Position numbers and translations under genes: made by a program. Below are positions 1 to 5,392 of a stretch of 5,392 nt of DNA, one piece after another. The stretch comes from Chloroflexota bacterium (GTDB taxonomy: Bacteria; Chloroflexota; UBA11872). The stretch spans positions 1 through 5,392 of the forward strand of contig JAPPFO010000282.1 in the NCBI GenBank assembly GCA_028875175.1, given 5' to 3'. The notes under the pieces were generated by a model. That model saw nothing but the letters and a program-made list of their open reading frames with translations, had not been told where the DNA came from and searched no databases. Each line of letters opens with the position of its first letter. Positions within the stretch are counted from its first letter, which is position 1.

Positions 1-2261
1 CTCCATACCGGTGCAGCATCACCCGACGGACGCGTTCCTGGTGGCAACTGAGTGGCAGCTACGACGATCTCAGGCTTTTGGTCTCCAGACGGCTCGGTTT
101 GGATTCTGGTCAGGGGATGCAAGCTTGCTGTTGACACCGCACCTAGCACCTGGGCCTGGGGAAGGGCCGCCGCAACGCGGATTGCGGCAAGTGGGTCGGT
201 GTCGCGAGTCAGATACACCGTAGTCAATGCTGGGACAGCTTGCCTCAAGGCTTCGAAGGACGCGGCGGCCGGCCTTGTGTCCAGTTGAAGAAAAGCGGTG
301 CGCACCCGGTAGAGGGCGTCAGTCTCGCCGCGTACCAATAGCTCGAAGAAATCAGGGTTTGCAAGTCGGCGGGCGGCTTGATCGGACAGCTCGACTGCCC
401 ACGAATCTGGCGCGTGCAAATACGCAATTCCTAGGCGCCGAAGGGCTGCGGGTTCAAGATAGGTAATCGCGTCGTGATACGCCGGCCCAGTCACCGGAAA
501 GAGATGAACGAACTCCACGAACCCTGAAGCATTCGGACGACCGGTGTGAGCGGTTGTGGCGTGTGGATGCGGCGACAGAATCCGGGCGTCAGCCGCAGTG
601 TGATTCCGAATCCAGGTTGTAACGGCTTCGGAGGCGAAGGACTCAGGCGCGTCACGCCCCATCCACCAGAAGGCCTGGTCGAATTGACTGTCGGTCGGCT
701 TCGCGTTTGAGATGTGCACGCCTTGGCTCATCGCCAAGCCAAGGCTGCGTACCGGCCCGCCGGCAGTTGGCCAGACGACCAACGCTGCCAGCAGCACGGC
801 CGTGACGGTGCGCCAGGGGGCGCGGTTGGCCGGCAGGCGCATGCTGAGCGCCATAAGGAGGGCCATCAGCGCGAAGTTCCGCGCATGACCGTCGAGCCTG
901 ACGACGTCGTGCTCGGCAAATTCATATTGAAGTATGAGCGAGGCGAGCAGAAATGCGCCGCTCGCACCGGCGAGAGTCAACGTCAGAAAGTCTCTTCGGG
1001 CCAAGACCACGCTCGCACTGGCAGCAATGGCAGGACCAATGCCCAAGAGGCCGATGCCACCCGGGAGCGACTCAAACGATCCAAGCAGCCCCCGACTGTT
1101 CGGGTCCGTGCTCCACCCCAACGACAAGCCGCCACCAGCCAGGCCCGTAAACAGGCCTGTGATAACGCCGCCGCCAATCGCCAGCAACAACATGGCCAAC
1201 GCCGGGCCCGCGGCGGAGGGCAGCGCAAGCCGTGGAATAGCTTCGCGCGCTGGTCTGGCTTGGTATAGCCGCACGGTCTCCAGAGCAATCCAAAGCCCAA
1301 GGACTACTAGCGCAACCGCCTCATCCACGAGGCCCGTGAAGCCAATCAATGACGCCACCCCCAGCCTCGCCGGCCACGACGTGGTGGGGACGGCGGTGAT
1401 CCGCTCGAGCGTGGCGAACGCTAGCCCATAGGCCAACACGAATCCTGGCCGCCAGATGTTTGGGGGTACCGCTTTGAACTCGGGTGCCCACGGCAGCACA
1501 GCTGTAGGGAGATAGGTCTCGGTCAGTGCTGCACGCAGACCGGCTGAGGGCAGCCCCGTCGGGAGCAGAACCCTCAGGACATCCGGCACTTCAGGGAAGA
1601 TGACCAGTCCCCAGGCGCCAGCAGTCAACAGCAGGGGCATAAGAGTGAACGTGCTGATCCAGCCGCCGCGCCCAATGACCGAAGTGGCCGTGACGAGGGC
1701 AAGGCTGGTCCACGCATAGGCACCCAGAAGTTCGGTCATGAACGGTAGGTTGGGGCCGAACGGTGGAGTTAGTAGTCCAATCAATAGGTTGACGCCGTAG
1801 TGGTACGGCAGGGGCTGCCCTGGATTCCACGGCAGCTCAGGCGGCCAAGTTCCCGCTTCGATGGAGGCCGCCAACGCCAGATGGATGGGGTCGGGACTCG
1901 TCAGTAATTGTCGACTGGCAAGCGCAACCCAGAAAACGGCAAACGTCACGATGGAAAAGCATGCGACTGAGCGGAGAGGCACACGCAGGGCGGACGGCTC
2001 GCGCCAAGCCAGCAGAACTGCAACGCCCACAGTTCCCGCCCAGACTGCGAACACCCCAGCGTCCCCGGGAAGCGCACGCAGGACAAAGTTGGCCGCCAGT
2101 CCCCAGAGGGCCGGGCCGATAATCAATCCTTGGGCCAGCGCCGAAAGGTGATTGCTCTGCCGCAGCGCTGTCCGCGCCACGATGTAGCCGAACGCGGTGA
2201 GCGCCAACAGCTCGAGCGCGAGCAATAGCAGGCCCAGAAGGACTGACGGATCAACGCTCAG
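1..2261 (-). CDS. Large polytopic membrane protein, GT-C glycosyltransferase-like (C-terminus off the window)
   Basis: One frame stays open for 753 codons, from just after an in-frame TAG at 2262-2264 to the left edge. Residues 1-500 are strongly hydrophobic, with about 13 likely membrane helices (for example 7-29, 41-62, 68-85, 98-117, 181-197, 201-223, 346-375, 402-444, 462-500). A polar loop after helix 4 (about 118-155) holds SPDPIH and, after a Trp/Pro-rich stretch, PYHYG. In GT-C lipid-linked sugar transferases the first large outer loop carries the catalytic acid, so Asp124 is a candidate; this is inference. Asp313-Glu314 sit in a later helix. From about 520 the protein is soluble. It contains TTWIRNHT near 548, a patch near 607-615 (LRRLGIAYL) and ALYRV near 649, a pattern often seen in the tails of such membrane glycosyltransferases. 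The first in-frame ATG is residue 175, far inside the membrane domain, so the start must be non-ATG. CTG at 2259-2261 is chosen because of its Shine-Dalgarno sequence. The coding call is firm; family and substrate are not. A YfhO-like or DUF-type membrane protein is the main alternative. Confidence 0.8.
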   Translation of the reverse strand, partial: MSVDPSVLLGLLLLALELLALTAFGYIVARTALRQSNHLSALAQGLIIGPALWGLAANFVLRALPGDAGVFAVWAGTVGVAVLLAWREPSALRVPLRSVACFSIVTFAVFWVALASRQLLTSPDPIHLALAASIEAGTWPPELPWNPGQPLPYHYGVNLLIGLLTPPFGPNLPFMTELLGAYAWTSLALVTATSVIGRGGWISTFTLMPLLLTAGAWGLVIFPEVPDVLRVLLPTGLPSAGLRAALTETYLPTAVLPWAPEFKAVPPNIWRPGFVLAYGLAFATLERITAVPTTSWPARLGVASLIGFTGLVDEAVALVVLGLWIALETVRLYQARPAREAIPRLALPSAAGPALAMLLLAIGGGVITGLFTGLAGGGLSLGWSTDPNSRGLLGSFESLPGGIGLLGIGPAIAASASVVLARRDFLTLTLAGASGAFLLASLILQYEFAEHDVVRLDGHARNFALMALLMALSMRLPANRAPWRTVTAVLLAALVVWPTAGGPVRSLGLAMSQGVHISNAKPTDSQFDQAFWWMGRDAPESFASEAVTTWIRNHTAADARILSPHPHATTAHTGRPNASGFVEFVHLFPVTGPAYHDAITYLEPAALRRLGIAYLHAPDSWAVELSDQAARRLANPDFFELLVRGETDALYRVRTAFLQLDTRPAAASFEALRQAVPALTTVYLTRDTDPLAAIRVAAALPQAQVLGAVSTASLHPLTRIQTEPSGDQKPEIVVAATQLPPGTRPSGDAAPVW

Positions 2262-2269
2262 CTAGGTCG

Positions 2270-2275
2270 TCCTTT
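2270..2275 (-). promoter_or_regulatory. Ribosome binding site for the membrane protein gene
   Basis: The minus strand reads AAAGGA here, followed by an 8-nt spacer (CGACCTAG) and then CTG at 2259-2261. This spacing is ideal for initiation. It is the main reason to place the start at a CTG rather than at the next alternative, TTG at 2223-2225, which has no purine-rich sequence before it and would cut into the first membrane helix. The upstream in-frame ATG at 2283-2285 has no such motif and is separated from the frame by the TAG. Confidence 0.5.
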
Positions 2276-2384
2276 CTCTGCACATCGCGGTGACTTCGAA
2301 GGCTGCAGGAGCAGTCATATCGAGGAGCACCTTGTGACCAGGGCCGGTCCGCCTAGCTTGGCTTCTACAGAATTTGCAGCGGCT

Positions 2385-2398
2385 ACGGATCGATCCGT
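2385..2398. repeat. Perfect 14-bp palindrome, possible operator
   Basis: The sequence ACGGATCGATCCGT equals its own reverse complement over all 14 bases; symmetry stops at both flanks. It lies about 125 bases upstream of the membrane protein start, in noncoding DNA. Position and dyad symmetry would suit a dimeric regulator, but I recognise no known operator and see no second copy in the window. Confidence 0.4.
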
Positions 2399-2778
2399 GC
2401 GTCTCTGGCCTCGTCGGCTGGGGGCTCCATATGCGCCGCTGGCACCTTTCACGAATGCTCCAACCCGACGCTGCCTGGTGCACGGAACTCTCGCGCCTGC
2501 GCCGACGCCCCCTGATGCTCTGCTCAACCCAGAGCCCCGGCCCCTGCGAAGCCGGCTCGACGATCGCAGACCAAACGATCCACAGCCAGTCGCCTACTCG
2601 CCGCATGCGGCCGCAAAGAATGAGAGTGCCACATTCCCGTCGGCCGCCCCCTGCCGCCGCCGTGCCAACGCCGAATTGTTCGACCTAATCGGGTGCTGCC
2701 GCAGATTCGACGCTGGCGTACACGCCGCCAGCCTCCGCTCGCACTGATACTCCTGCCCGAGGAACTCGCCGGGCTCAC

Positions 2779-2796
2779 TCTCCATTGCCATGGAGA
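2779..2796. repeat. Short inverted repeat (7-bp stem, 4-base loop)
   Basis: TCTCCAT and ATGGAGA flank the loop TGCC, giving a perfect 7-bp stem. It is not followed by a run of T on either strand, so it is unlikely to be an intrinsic terminator. It lies inside the gene-poor gap. Confidence 0.35.
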
Positions 2797-2899
2797 ACAA
2801 CATGCTTTCCGCGTGCGCGTGCCCCTCCGGCGCCTCCGGTGAAGCGTTCAGGTCGTCCACCACTGCAGCACCGTGCGAAACGCCGCCGATCGACTCCGT

Positions 2900-2945
2900 C
2901 CCTCCAACGTCCCCTCAACCGCCCCCATAACCAACCTCAACCCCC
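2900..2945 (-). other. G-rich tract with G-quadruplex potential downstream of the operon
   Basis: On the minus strand, which is the sense of the upstream operon, runs of 5, 5, 4 and 3 G occur within 46 bases, with additional GG pairs in the loops. The spacers between the long runs are about 14, 7 and 8 bases, so a three-tetrad fold would need a long first loop; a two-tetrad fold is easier. It begins about 60 bases after the methyltransferase stop, so it would lie in the 3' end of that transcript. No classical stem plus T-run terminator is visible nearby. Confidence 0.3.
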
Positions 2946-3005
2946 GAGATCGGCCGAGTACCCGCCGAACGTCACCCAAACTTCGCCGACACCGCAACTA
3001 ATCGA

Positions 3006-3647
3006 TCAATCCCGAACTCGCATAGTAGTCACCCAGGCGGTGAAGTCGGTGTCGGGGGTGGCGCCGAAGGGTTGGCGGGTGACTTCGAGAATCTCGAAGT
3101 AGGGTTCGCAGCAGGCGGCGATGGCTTGCAGGGCGTGGCGGGGGTAGCCGCGCGGGTCGGATTCGCCGGTTTCGGGGTCGCGGTTGTCGGCGCAGCCGGT
3201 GAGGCTGATCCAGTGGCCGCCGGGCGCGAGCCAGCGGGCGACGCGGCGGGCGAAGGCGGCGCGGCCGGCTTCGTCGAAGGTGGCCCAAACGCTGCGGTCG
3301 AAGGCGAGGTCGAAGGGTGCGTCGGGAGACTCGTCCAGGAAGTTGGCGCGGCGAAACTCGAGGGAGCCTTCAGAGCCTGTGGTGTGGCGTTCGGCGGCGT
3401 CGATGGCGGCCTGCGAGATGTCGAGACCGAGGACGCGATATCCGAGGGATGCCATCTGGGCGGCTTTGCCGCCAAGGCCGCAGCCGATGTCGACAATGCG
3501 TCCGCCGGGCGGGGCGAAGCGACTCAGCAGGTCGTGCAGCGGACGCCAGGGGTGGCCGTCGTCCCAGGGCGTTTCGCGTTGCCGGTACCTGGCTTCCCAG
3601 TGCTCGCGGGTGCGGCGGGCGGCGCGCTGGTCGGCGTCGGCGGTCAT
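3006..3647 (-). CDS. Class I SAM-dependent methyltransferase (TPMT/TehB-like group)
   Basis: The 213-residue product is a complete small Rossmann-fold methyltransferase. The N-terminus carries HWEARYRQRETPWDDG (16-31), the W...RY...PWD.G signature of thiopurine/thiol and tellurite methyltransferase relatives. Motif I is VDIGCGLGG (52-60), which binds the SAM methionine part. The acidic end of strand 2 is GLDIS (74-78), with Asp76 expected to hold the ribose. Motif II/III follows as FDLAFDRSVWATF (112-124) and LAPGGHW (140-146). The C-terminal part has YPRHALQ (168-174) and FEILEV (184-189), typical of the group's substrate lid. It transfers a methyl group from SAM, probably to a small molecule in the cytoplasm; the acceptor cannot be read from sequence. 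The ATG overlaps the stop of the macro-domain gene by 4 nt (ATGA) and has no good Shine-Dalgarno sequence of its own, so translation is probably coupled. Length is normal for the family. Confidence 0.9.
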   Translation of the reverse strand: MTADADQRAARRTREHWEARYRQRETPWDDGHPWRPLHDLLSRFAPPGGRIVDIGCGLGGKAAQMASLGYRVLGLDISQAAIDAAERHTTGSEGSLEFRRANFLDESPDAPFDLAFDRSVWATFDEAGRAAFARRVARWLAPGGHWISLTGCADNRDPETGESDPRGYPRHALQAIAACCEPYFEILEVTRQPFGATPDTDFTAWVTTMRVRD

Positions 3648-4180
3648 TTGGAGGCCCTGGCGCGCATGGCTTGCCGGTAGATGGCGAGGTCGTCGTCGCC
3701 GAAGACGACGAAGCGGACCTCGTCGAGATCCACTTGCGAACAGGCGGCAGTGACGGTTTCCAACGCCGCATCGGCGGCCAGGTCCTTGGGGTAGCCGTAG
3801 ACGCCGGTGCTGATGGAGGGGAAGGCGACGGTGCGTGCGCCGTGGGCGGCGGCGAGCTGGAGGGAGCGGCGGTAGGCCGAGGCGAGGAGGTCGGGCTCGC
3901 CGGCGCTGCCGCCAGACCAGACAGGGCCGACGGTGTGAATGAGGTGGTGGGCAGGGAGGCGGCCAGCGGTGGTGCGGACGGCCTGGCCGGTGGGGCAACC
4001 GCCGATTTGGCGGCACTCGGCCATGATGTCAGGGCCCCCGGCTCGGTGAATGGCGCCGTCCACACCGCCTCCGCCCTGCAGGGCCGCGTTGGCGGCGTTC
4101 ACGATGGCGTCGACGTGCTGGACGGTGATATCGCCCTGGACGAGCGTCAAGCGGGTGTTTCCGACCCTTAGCTCGGTCAT
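3644..4180 (-). CDS. Macro-domain protein, YmdB-type O-acetyl-ADP-ribose deacetylase
   Basis: The 178-residue product is a single macro domain aligning along its whole length with E. coli YmdB as I remember it. It has the nucleotide-binding strand VQGDIT (14-19), the VNAAN loop (27-31), the glycine-rich GGGGVDGAIH (36-45), CPTGQAV (62-68), HTVGPVW (82-88), and the phosphate-binding loop PSISTGVYGYP (121-131). Asn31 and Asp41 match YmdB Asn25 and Asp35, which are linked to deacetylase/ADP-ribosyl hydrolase activity, so an active enzyme is expected. Likely reactions are hydrolysis of O-acetyl-ADP-ribose and removal of ADP-ribose from acidic residues, in the cytoplasm. Two in-frame ATGs lie six bases apart (4184-4186 and 4178-4180). 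The second is chosen because GGAGG sits 7 nt before it, whereas it almost abuts the first. The gene starts 25 nt after the hydrolase stop and overlaps the methyltransferase start, so it is the middle gene of an operon. Confidence 0.93.
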   Translation of the reverse strand: MTELRVGNTRLTLVQGDITVQHVDAIVNAANAALQGGGGVDGAIHRAGGPDIMAECRQIGGCPTGQAVRTTAGRLPAHHLIHTVGPVWSGGSAGEPDLLASAYRRSLQLAAAHGARTVAFPSISTGVYGYPKDLAADAALETVTAACSQVDLDEVRFVVFGDDDLAIYRQAMRARASK

Positions 4181-4187
4181 CTGCATT

Positions 4188-4192
4188 CCTCC
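4188..4192 (-). promoter_or_regulatory. Shine-Dalgarno site deciding the macro-domain gene start
   Basis: The minus strand has a full GGAGG in the 25-nt gap after the hydrolase stop. It is 7 nt from the ATG at 4178-4180 and only 1 nt from the ATG at 4184-4186, which favours the downstream start. The motif sits beside a GGCCGGCC palindrome (4197-4204). Confidence 0.75.
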
Positions 4193-4205
4193 GGAAGGCC
4201 GGCCG

Positions 4206-5392
4206 TCACTCGGTAACGGGGCGGACGTGAACGAGGAGGCGGCTGAGGTGGGTGGGGTCGTGGTGGATGGCCTGGTGGGCGGTCTGGACGCGACGGGAGA
4301 CGCCGAGGGGTTCGCCGGTGTTGGGGTTGGCGTCGAAGCGAGGGTAGTTGGACGACGAGATGTCGACGCGGAGCCGGTGGCCGAGGGCGAAACGGTTGGC
4401 GGTGGGGTAGAGGACGATGCGGAACTCGTAGACCTCGTCCGGCTCCAGGAACTCCTCGCGGTCGAAGCCGTTGCGGTAGCGGGCGCGGAGGATGCTGTCG
4501 GCAAGGTTGAGCTCGTAGCCGCCGGGCGTTTCGGAGCTGTGCGGAAACACGTCGAGCAGCTTGGCGGTGAAGTCGGTATCCACGGCGCTGCTGGAGGCGA
4601 AGAGCACGACTTCGACGGGGCCGGCGATCTCGAACGGTTCGTCGAAGGGGTCGGTCTCGAAGCTGAGTACGTCGGGGCGGCTGGCGAGGGAGAGGGTGTC
4701 GTGGTGGCCGTGGAAGCGGCCGGGCTGGCCGCGCTGGTCGAAGCCGCCGGAGGGCAGGGCTTCTTCGGCCGCGCTGATGGAGCCGCCGGTGGTGGGGACG
4801 GGGTTGCGCGGATCGAAGGTGAAGCGGGTGGGGTCGGTTGGCTTGTCGGGCGGCGTGTCCGCAAGGGTGCCGTCGTCACTGAGGTAGAGGGCGGTCTCGG
4901 CTGTGTCGGGCGGGGGCCACTGGTCGGCCGATTCCCAGCGGCCACCGTGCCAGAGGCGGCCTTCGAGGTCGGCGGGCGGGCGGCCGAGCTGGCCGCCCAT
5001 GACGAAGTAGCGGACCGGCGGGTCGCGGTCGAGGCCGGTCTCCATGTCTTTAAGGTGGTGATCGAAGAAGCGCAGGCGGAGGTCGTCGTAGAGAGGGAGG
5101 GCGGATTCGAGGCCGAGGTCGACGTCGCCGGCGGAAGTTTCCTCGGTGGTTGGCTCGCCGTGGCGCCAGTGGCCAAGAAGCAGTGACATGGGGCTGGACT
5201 TGAGGCGACGCAGGGCGTGGAAGTTGGCGATGGCGCCGCGAGGATAGGTGTCGTACCAGCCGCTCTGGAAGAGGACGGGGACGTCGGCGTGTTCGTGCCA
5301 GTACTCATCAATGGTGTAGCCGCGTTGGGACCAGTAGGGGCCGCTGCTGCCGTGGGTGAGGATGTCCCAGGCCCATTGCTCGTAGAGCGGCA
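4206..5392 (-). CDS. CocE/NonD-family serine hydrolase (X-Pro dipeptidyl-peptidase-like), 5' part missing
   Basis: 394 residues are visible; the N-terminus with the nucleophile Ser lies beyond the right edge. The visible part begins in the alpha/beta-hydrolase domain. VPVLFQSGWYDTYPRG (visible residues 37-52) carries the catalytic Asp (Asp47, 5250-5252), and LLGHWRHG (71-78) carries the catalytic His (His77, 5160-5162), by analogy with the Asp and His of cocaine esterase. The family marker SAGDVDLG (86-93) and RFFDHHLKD follow. The rest is the PepX_C jelly-roll domain: PPVRYFVMGG, then GRWESADQWPPP, and near the end RVDISSSNYPRF with NPNTGEP (about 340-361). Such enzymes cleave esters, amides or acyl-proline bonds; many are annotated as X-Pro peptidases without proof. 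Full family length is usually 550-700, so roughly the first third is missing. It is the most upstream visible gene of the three-gene cluster; whether it is the first gene cannot be seen. Codon use is strongly GC3-biased, like the two genes after it. Confidence 0.92.
   Translation of the reverse strand, partial: PLYEQWAWDILTHGSSGPYWSQRGYTIDEYWHEHADVPVLFQSGWYDTYPRGAIANFHALRRLKSSPMSLLLGHWRHGEPTTEETSAGDVDLGLESALPLYDDLRLRFFDHHLKDMETGLDRDPPVRYFVMGGQLGRPPADLEGRLWHGGRWESADQWPPPDTAETALYLSDDGTLADTPPDKPTDPTRFTFDPRNPVPTTGGSISAAEEALPSGGFDQRGQPGRFHGHHDTLSLASRPDVLSFETDPFDEPFEIAGPVEVVLFASSSAVDTDFTAKLLDVFPHSSETPGGYELNLADSILRARYRNGFDREEFLEPDEVYEFRIVLYPTANRFALGHRLRVDISSSNYPRFDANPNTGEPLGVSRRVQTAHQAIHHDPTHLSRLLVHVRPVTE

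Larger units (their letters stand above)
2262..3005. other. Intergenic region without a convincing gene
   Basis: About 740 bases separate the methyltransferase stop from the membrane protein start. Open frames exist on both strands, but their products are Arg/Pro/Ala-rich, lack recognisable domains and mostly lack a ribosome binding site. The best minus-strand candidates are a GTG-started 89-codon frame (2594-2863) with no Shine-Dalgarno sequence, a 114-codon Arg-rich frame (2262-2606), and a 26-codon frame (2848-2928, beginning MGAVEGTLEG) with GAGG six bases before its ATG. None resembles a family I know. No tRNA-like T-arm with matching stems was found. The region holds a palindrome, a small hairpin and a G-rich tract, listed separately. 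It could be a decayed gene or a regulatory spacer. Confidence 0.6.

Noticed and set aside
714..1431. Overlapping plus-strand frames of 184 and 165 codons, and minus-strand frames of 105 and 73 codons
   Set aside because: All lie inside the membrane protein gene in other frames, with basic or low-complexity products.
2286..2400. Sigma70-like promoter for the membrane protein gene
   Set aside because: The -35/-10 look-alikes (such as TGGTCA and GATATG) have poor matches or wrong spacing.
2262..2606. 114-codon minus-strand frame ending at the TAG before the membrane protein
   Set aside because: Arg/Ser-rich with no domain and no ribosome binding site. Sharing the membrane protein's frame does not by itself make it coding.
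2670..2700. TTCGA motif resembling a tRNA T-loop
   Set aside because: Flanking bases do not form a T-stem, and no acceptor or anticodon arms are found.
2594..2863. 89-codon minus-strand frame starting at GTG
   Set aside because: No Shine-Dalgarno sequence and no recognisable motif. It could be a gene remnant but cannot be supported.
3648..4016. 123-codon N-terminal extension of the methyltransferase
   Set aside because: The extension is Arg/Pro/His-rich and overlaps the macro-domain gene out of frame. The methyltransferase family starts at the ATG at 3645-3647.
3317..4171. 284-codon plus-strand frame
   Set aside because: An antisense shadow of the macro-domain and methyltransferase genes, Arg/Gly-rich with no domain.
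4050..5186. 378-codon open frame on the plus strand opposite the hydrolase
   Set aside because: Its product is a low-complexity Val/Gly/Glu/Ala string, the mirror effect of strong GC3 bias in the hydrolase. The hydrolase has family motifs throughout its length.
3644..5311. 555-codon minus-strand frame beginning inside the hydrolase and ending with the macro domain
   Set aside because: Its first ~375 residues are Ser/Thr/Pro/Ala-rich and out of frame with the hydrolase. Only the end from 4180 is the real macro-domain protein.

Overview
This is a GC-rich bacterial window in which every gene I can support lies on the minus strand. Shine-Dalgarno motifs and a tight gene cluster point to a bacterium. 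The macro-domain, hydrolase and GT-C-like membrane protein types would fit a Chloroflexota or Actinomycetota member, but the sequence alone does not settle the phylum. There is no rRNA, tRNA, CRISPR array, integrase or transposase that I can recognise.

Right half (3006-5392): three genes read right to left as one probable operon. First is the C-terminal two thirds or so of a CocE/NonD-type serine hydrolase; its start and nucleophile Ser lie beyond the right edge. After 25 nt comes a macro-domain protein of the YmdB type (ADP-ribose/O-acetyl-ADP-ribose deacetylase). It overlaps by 4 nt (ATGA) the start of a class I SAM-dependent methyltransferase resembling the TPMT/TehB-like group. The spacing suggests co-transcription, and the overlap suggests translational coupling of the last two. 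No shared substrate is evident.

Middle (2262-3005): about 740 bases without a convincing gene. It holds a G-rich tract just downstream of the operon, a small hairpin, a perfect 14-bp palindrome, and a Shine-Dalgarno sequence for the next gene.

Left part (1-2261): one continuous reading frame of 753 codons for a large polytopic membrane protein, running off the left edge. It has roughly 13 predicted membrane segments followed by a soluble C-terminal region, a layout typical of GT-C glycosyltransferase-like integral membrane proteins. The frame has no ATG, and no clearly placed GTG, near its beginning. The best-supported start is a CTG codon 8 nt after AAAGGA and directly after an in-frame TAG. 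Its codon use is visibly less GC-biased than the operon's.

No clearly new system is evident. The most interesting points are the probable CTG start (or an N-terminal nonsense codon) of the membrane protein, the coupled macro-domain/methyltransferase pair behind a hydrolase, and the unexplained intergenic elements.
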